NCBI GenBank assembly: GCA_945917385.1
Contig: CAMEHJ010000038.1
Location: 1 to 8,077, forward strand
Source: an uncultured bacterium
GTDB lineage: Bacteria > Bacillota_A > Clostridia > Oscillospirales > Oscillospiraceae
Length of the DNA: 8,077 bases
Direction: 5' to 3'
The notes under the pieces were generated by a model. The model did not search any database, was not told the DNA's origin, and saw only the letters and a list, made by a program, of their open reading frames with translations. Positions 5,812 to 8,077 of the stretch are shown here, in pieces. Positions within the stretch are counted from its first letter, which is position 1. The number at the start of each line of letters is the position of its first letter. The translations under genes and the position numbers were made by a program.

Positions 5812-6681
5812 GTGCACTATGTCAGAGTAAACGGAATACTGTCGGCGCATAACGGGATGAACCTGTACCGGGGCTGTCAGCACGGCTGCATCTACTGCGA
5901 CTCAAGAAGTGCGTGCTACCGCATGGAGCACGCTTTCGAGGATATCGAGGTCAAGGAAAACGCATTGGAGCTGCTTGAAAATGCGCTCCGCTCAAAGCGC
6001 AGGCGCTGCATGATAGGCACCGGCTCAATGAGCGACCCATATATCCCGCTTGAAACGGAGCTGTGCATGACGCGCCGTGCGCTCAAACTCATCGACAGAT
6101 ACGGCTTCGGCGTCACGCTTATTACAAAGTCGGACAGACTGCTTCGGGATATCGACCTCTTGAAAAGCATCAACGATAAAACAAAGGCCGTAGTGCAGGT
6201 CACGCTGACGACACATGATGACGGGTTATGTAAACTTGTCGAGCCGAATGTCTGTCCGACCTCAGCACGCTTTGAAATGCTGAAAAAGCTCAGGGACGCC
6301 GGAATACCGACGGTCGTGTGGCTCTGCCCGATACTGCCGTTTATCAATGACACGCGGGAGAACCTGCTCGGTATTCTCTCGATGTGCGCGGAGGCGGGCG
6401 TGCGCGGAATCATAAACTTCGGCATGGGTCTTACGCTGCGCGAGGGGAACAGGGAGTATTTTTACAAAATGCTCGACAGGCGTTTCCCAGGGATGAAGGA
6501 GCGTTACATCAAAACCTTCGGCAATTCCTATGTTGCGGACAGCCCGAACAGCGCAGAGCTGAACGCACTGCTGAGGCAATTTTGCGCGGCGCACGATATA
6601 CTTGCGGATAACGAGCAAATTTTTGCGTATCTCTCCGCATTTGAGGAAAAGAAAAGCGGAGAGCAAATAAGTTTATTTTGA
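5812..6681 (+). CDS. SPL-family (spore photoproduct lyase-like) radical SAM protein
   Basis: About 289 residues from the GTG at 5812. The segment GILSAHNGMNLYRGC (8-22) leads into the radical SAM cluster motif CxxxCxxC with Cys22, Cys26 and Cys29 (CQHGCIYCDSRS), which binds a [4Fe-4S] cluster. GTGSMSDPY (69-77) and FGVTLITKSDRLLRDIDLL follow, as expected for the COG1533 group that includes spore photoproduct lyase. Most members of this group outside true SplB have no proven substrate, so DNA repair is only one option. Start choice: homologues as I recall them begin near HYVRVNGILS, and GGGGTGG (5801-5807) precedes the GTG. A competing start is the TTG at 5779 with a better AGGAGG (5767-5772), which would add 11 residues but would lie before the likely transcription start. 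The XRE gene follows 16 nt downstream. Confidence 0.88.
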   Translation: MHYVRVNGILSAHNGMNLYRGCQHGCIYCDSRSACYRMEHAFEDIEVKENALELLENALRSKRRRCMIGTGSMSDPYIPLETELCMTRRALKLIDRYGFGVTLITKSDRLLRDIDLLKSINDKTKAVVQVTLTTHDDGLCKLVEPNVCPTSARFEMLKKLRDAGIPTVVWLCPILPFINDTRENLLGILSMCAEAGVRGIINFGMGLTLREGNREYFYKMLDRRFPGMKERYIKTFGNSYVADSPNSAELNALLRQFCAAHDILADNEQIFAYLSAFEEKKSGEQISLF

Positions 6682-6697
6682 CGGGAGGAAAAGGCAA

Positions 6698-7186
6698 ATG
6701 GCAGACAAGCTTGGCGCACTCATAAAGGAGGCGCGCACCGGGGCAAAGCTCACGCAGGAACAGCTTGCAAGCCGTCTGGACGGCATCAGCGCAGCGGATA
6801 TCAGCAAGGCGGAGCGGGGAGAGAAGGCGCTCTCTCAGGCGACGCTCAAGCAGATTGCAAAGATAACCGGTGTGACTCAGGCGTCGCTGCTGAACGCTGC
6901 AAAGGGAAGCGGCAGTGCCTCGACAAAGAAGCCCGCGAGCACGAAAAAGACCGCGGATAAGGACAGCATGAACCTTACGGCGGCGGAGAAAAAGCTTGTG
7001 GAGCTGTACCGCGCAGCGGACTCCGACACGAAGAAGGCGGCGGTAAAGCTTTTGAAGGGCGAGCAGGAGCCGGGTGTTGCCGACCTTCTGGCATCGCTTC
7101 TCGGCGGCAAGGACGGCAAGACACAGACCGGCGATGTCCTCGGCAGCATTCTCAGCGGGGCTGTGGATATGCTCGGTAAGAAGTGA
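6698..7186 (+). CDS. XRE-family helix-turn-helix protein with Lys/Ala/Thr linker
   Basis: 162 residues. An N-terminal Cro/C1-type helix-turn-helix domain (about 6-65: LIKEARTGAKLTQEQLASRL, ISAADISKAERGEKALS, LKQIAKITGVTQASLL) should bind DNA. A low-complexity Ser/Thr/Lys/Ala linker (70-90) joins it to a helical segment (about 92-122, LTAAEKKLVELYRAADSDTKK) and a Gly/Leu-rich tail (124-162) that could support oligomerisation. GGGAGGAA (6683-6690) gives an excellent ribosome binding site 7 nt before the ATG. It lies 16 nt after the radical SAM gene and shares its transcript. I recall similar proteins in Oscillospiraceae genomes, without a known role. It may be autoregulatory, with the divergent palindromic promoter region at 5753-5764 as one candidate site, but nothing in the sequence proves this. 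Confidence 0.9.
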   Translation: MADKLGALIKEARTGAKLTQEQLASRLDGISAADISKAERGEKALSQATLKQIAKITGVTQASLLNAAKGSGSASTKKPASTKKTADKDSMNLTAAEKKLVELYRAADSDTKKAAVKLLKGEQEPGVADLLASLLGGKDGKTQTGDVLGSILSGAVDMLGKK

Positions 7187-7247
7187 GCGGTGTCTCTTCG
7201 ATAATAATTGTCTGCTTTATATTGGCAGATTGCATGAGACCGAGCAT

Positions 7248-7295
7248 CACGCGGCGGGGGATCAGGCGGAATTATGCGCTGTCCCCCGCACCGTG
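7248..7295 (+). other. GC-rich hairpin between the XRE gene and the tRNA gene
   Basis: CACG-CG-GCGGGGGA (7248-7261) pairs with TCCCCCGC-AC-CGTG (7282-7295): 8 bp, a 2x2 internal loop, then 4 bp, closing a 20-nt loop. A smaller stem TCTGC/GCAGA lies before it (7211-7215 with 7225-7229). The bases after the hairpin are CGGAAAAATC, with no T-run, so this is not a standard intrinsic terminator. It is the only strong structure after the XRE gene and may mark the 3' end of that operon. No ORF of note lies in 7187-7431. Confidence 0.45.
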
Positions 7296-7325
7296 CGGAA
7301 AAATCAAAAAAATCTCGAAATATGC

Positions 7326-7354
7326 TTGACAAGTTAAAAGATATTTGCTATTAT
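7326..7354 (+). promoter_or_regulatory. Strong extended -10 promoter of tRNA-Ala
   Basis: A consensus TTGACA (7326-7331), a 17-bp spacer and TATTAT (7349-7354) preceded by TGC (7346-7348) form an extended -10 promoter. A-tracts at 7299-7303 and 7306-7312 look like an UP element. This is the kind of promoter expected for stable RNA. Transcription should start near 7361. Confidence 0.8.
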
Positions 7355-7360
7355 AATCGA

Positions 7361-7431
7361 GCTAACGAGGTGAGCGCAAGCGACCCTCGTGATATCTAAG
7401 TAAATTCCGACGCATATGCGTCGTGACATAT
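7361..7431 (+). other. Structured 5' leader of tRNA-Ala
   Basis: About 70 nt separate the predicted transcription start from the tRNA. The leader holds a hairpin with 6-bp arms ACGAGG/CCTCGT (7365-7370 with 7385-7390) and a perfect 16-bp palindrome CGACGCATATGCGTCG (7408-7423) ending 8 nt before the tRNA. The leader would be removed by RNase P. Whether the palindrome acts as RNA hairpin or DNA site is unknown. Confidence 0.5.
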
Positions 7432-7507
<76 letters not shown>

Positions 7508-7509
7508 CG

Positions 7510-7539
7510 AAAAAACGAGGACAAAAGTCCTCGTTTTTT
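7510..7539 (+). terminator. Intrinsic terminator of tRNA-Ala
   Basis: A perfect 13-bp stem, AAAAAACGAGGAC (7510-7522) with GTCCTCGTTTTTT (7527-7539), has an AAAA loop and starts 2 nt after the tRNA CCA. The six-T run at 7534-7539 is followed by GTTTTG. The symmetry gives a T6 run on the minus strand too, so it can also stop transcripts arriving from the gene at 7838. Confidence 0.93.
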
Positions 7540-7838
7540 GTTTTGCTGCGCAGTAAAGACGAACCGCAGACCTCTTTCCTCCTTTGCCGGAGCCTTATTC
7601 TTTGCGGCGCTGAAATCCAGCACCTTCGGAGCGGGAGCAGCCTTTTCTTCGGGTTGGCTTTCTACCGCGGGAGCGGTCTGCGTTTTCGGTGCAGTTTCCA
7701 CCACGGGGCCTACGCCGCACCGGGAGCGGGCCGATCCGGCGCTGAGGGCGTGTCCTTGACAGGCTCAGCCTTTTTCTCTTGGGTAGCCTCACCGGGCTTT
7801 TCGGCCTCCGGGCTGATGTTCTTTTTATCGTCTGCCAT
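7540..7838 (-). pseudogene. Ala/Pro/Glu/Lys-rich small protein gene interrupted by a frameshift
   Basis: An ATG (complement of 7836-7838) with AGGAGG 7 nt upstream starts a 42-residue product, MADDKKNISPEAEKPGEATQ onward, ending APGAA at a TAG (complement of 7710-7712). Immediately after, the -1 frame continues with the same composition: GPVVETAPKTQTAPAVESQP, EEKAAPAPKVLDFSAAKNKAP, then EERGLRFVF. Loss of one G after GCGGCG would explain the break. So the sequence shows either a true frameshift mutation, a sequencing error, or two unrelated frames; the first two are favoured because composition is continuous. The second frame has no stop before the tRNA terminator and tRNA, where coding is not credible, so the 3' end is given only approximately. 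No catalytic domain, signal peptide or membrane segment is visible; it looks disordered. Function unknown. Confidence 0.5.
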
Positions 7839-7893
7839 CTTTAACCTCCTTCTTCGTGTCATAAAAAAGACCAGTCAGCAGACTGGCCAGCAA
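7825..7893 (-). CDS. Candidate 22-residue mini-ORF / leader peptide
   Basis: A TTG (complement of 7891-7893), preceded by AAAGGAGG (complement of 7901-7908) at an ideal 7-nt distance, opens a frame reading MLASLLTGLFYDTKKEVKDG and ending RR before a TAA at 7825-7827. The first half is hydrophobic and the second charged, which would suit a small membrane-associated or leader peptide. Its end overlaps the start of the Ala/Pro/Glu/Lys-rich frame by 14 nt, a typical translational coupling arrangement. The reading frame also spans a terminator-like hairpin (7862-7886). It is very short and starts with TTG, so chance cannot be excluded. Confidence 0.35.
   Translation of the reverse strand: MLASLLTGLFYDTKKEVKDGRR
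7862..7886 (-). terminator. Minus-strand terminator or attenuator hairpin
   Basis: On the minus strand CCAGTC-TGCT-GACTGG is followed by TC and six T (complement of 7863-7868), a short but well-formed intrinsic terminator. It lies upstream of the minus-strand ATG at 7838, so either it ends a small RNA or works as an attenuator in the leader of that gene. Confidence 0.5.
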
Positions 7894-7954
7894 CGGGAAA
7901 CCTCCTTTCCGTTTGATCTATATGGAAACGCCGCCCATAGTCTCCTCGGGCGGC
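7892..7954 (-). promoter_or_regulatory. Two tandem hairpins with Shine-Dalgarno sequences in their loops
   Basis: Read on the minus strand, the first hairpin pairs GCCGCCC with GGGCGGC (7948-7954 with 7930-7936) around an 11-nt loop containing GAGGAG, with an ATG at the loop-stem border (complement of 7936-7938). The second pairs AACGGAAA with TTTC(C)CGTT (7906-7913 with 7892-7900, one bulged C) around the 5-nt loop GGAGG, and the TTG of the mini-ORF overlaps the end of the stem. A weak minus-strand promoter, TTAAAA (7990-7995) and TAAATA (7967-7972), could lie upstream. Loops of this sort can control translation or bind proteins that recognise GGA loops; which, if either, is unknown. Confidence 0.4.
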
Positions 7955-7982
7955 ATAAACAGAAAATATTTACAAATACGTC

Positions 7983-8011
7983 TTGACATTTTTAAGTGAA
8001 ACACCTATAAT
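7983..8011 (+). promoter_or_regulatory. Fully consensus sigma-A promoter
   Basis: TTGACA (7983-7988), a 17-bp spacer and TATAAT (8006-8011) match the consensus at all 12 positions. Transcription should start near 8018, giving a short leader with AAGGAGGTG (8028-8036). The downstream gene at 8041 should be strongly expressed unless repressed. Confidence 0.85.
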
Positions 8012-8040
8012 TGTGTCATAATCAATTAAGGAGGTGCAGT

Positions 8041-8077
8041 ATGCACACAACCGCCATTTCTTTCCCCTCTGAGTTGA
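8041..8077 (+). CDS. Unidentified protein, first 12 codons only
   Basis: The ATG at 8041 follows AAGGAGGTG by 4 nt and lies about 23 nt after the predicted transcription start. Only MHTTAISFPSEL is visible before the window ends. A short beta-like start (TTAISFPSEL) is reminiscent of ribbon-helix-helix DNA-binding proteins, but 12 residues are far too few for an assignment. The perfect promoter and ribosome binding site support this being a real gene. Confidence 0.65.
   Translation, partial: MHTTAISFPSEL

Noticed and set aside
7248..7295. Hairpin as an intrinsic terminator
   Set aside because: The following bases are A-rich, with no T-run on either strand in the right position.
7703..7725. 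Programmed ribosomal frameshift at the break in the Ala/Pro-rich frame
   Set aside because: No X-XXY-YYZ slippery heptamer and no RF2-like CTT-TGA site is present near the change of frame; mutation or sequence error is simpler.
7918..7992. Minus-strand 23-codon frame (MSRRICKYFLF, ending GGVSI)
   Set aside because: No ribosome binding site precedes its ATG and it overlaps the plus-strand consensus promoter; an inner ATG would give only a 6-residue peptide.

Overview
The window looks like a chromosomal segment of an anaerobic, Gram-positive member of the Bacillota, most likely a Clostridia lineage of the Oscillospiraceae/Ruminococcaceae type. This is inferred from strong AGGAGG-type ribosome binding sites before nearly every gene, sigma-A promoters with 17-bp spacers, a Lys-Ala-Pro-rich lipoprotein linker, and several protein types that resemble proteins of that group (the YaeR-type VOC protein, the SPL-like radical SAM protein and the XRE protein with an Ala/Lys linker). 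Base composition looks moderately GC-rich and fairly even; I see no block of clearly foreign composition and no transposase, integrase, phage gene or CRISPR array.

Layout. Positions 1-116 hold the start of a small membrane protein on the minus strand. It is divergent from rpiB (307-735), which is followed 4 nt later by a TTG-started, membrane-anchored DUF4015-like (putative glycosidase) protein (740-1888). A 398-bp gene-free stretch (1889-2286) carries a hairpin after that operon, a 27-nt palindromic repeat, a cluster of overlapping palindromes and a strong promoter. That promoter drives a complete polar amino-acid ABC importer: lipoprotein receptor (2287-3138), permease (3247-3933) and ATPase (3938-4696), with a hairpin between receptor and permease. 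A bidirectional terminator (4711-4742) separates it from a convergent minus-strand pair: a YbaK/ProX-type prolyl-tRNA editing protein (5146-5691) and a YaeR-type glyoxalase-fold protein (4744-5124).

Divergent from that pair, an SPL-family radical SAM enzyme (5812-6681) and an XRE-type DNA-binding protein (6698-7186) form a two-gene operon. Next come a structured intergenic segment, a near-consensus extended -10 promoter, and a tRNA-Ala(GGC) gene (7432-7507) with a roughly 70-nt leader and a strong terminator. The right end has a minus-strand Ala/Pro/Glu/Lys-rich reading frame broken by a frameshift (7540-7838). It is preceded by a leader with three tandem hairpins, two of which put Shine-Dalgarno sequences in their loops while the third is followed by a T-run. 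Facing the other way, a fully consensus promoter starts a gene that runs off the window (8041-8077).

Most of the window is ordinary core and housekeeping content. The parts most worth a second look are the minus-strand leader at 7862-7954 with its overlapping mini-ORF, the ABC receptor that lacks the usual ligand-binding arginine and is rich in cysteines, the palindrome inside the ABC promoter spacer, and the structured tRNA leader. I did not find a clear new multi-gene system.
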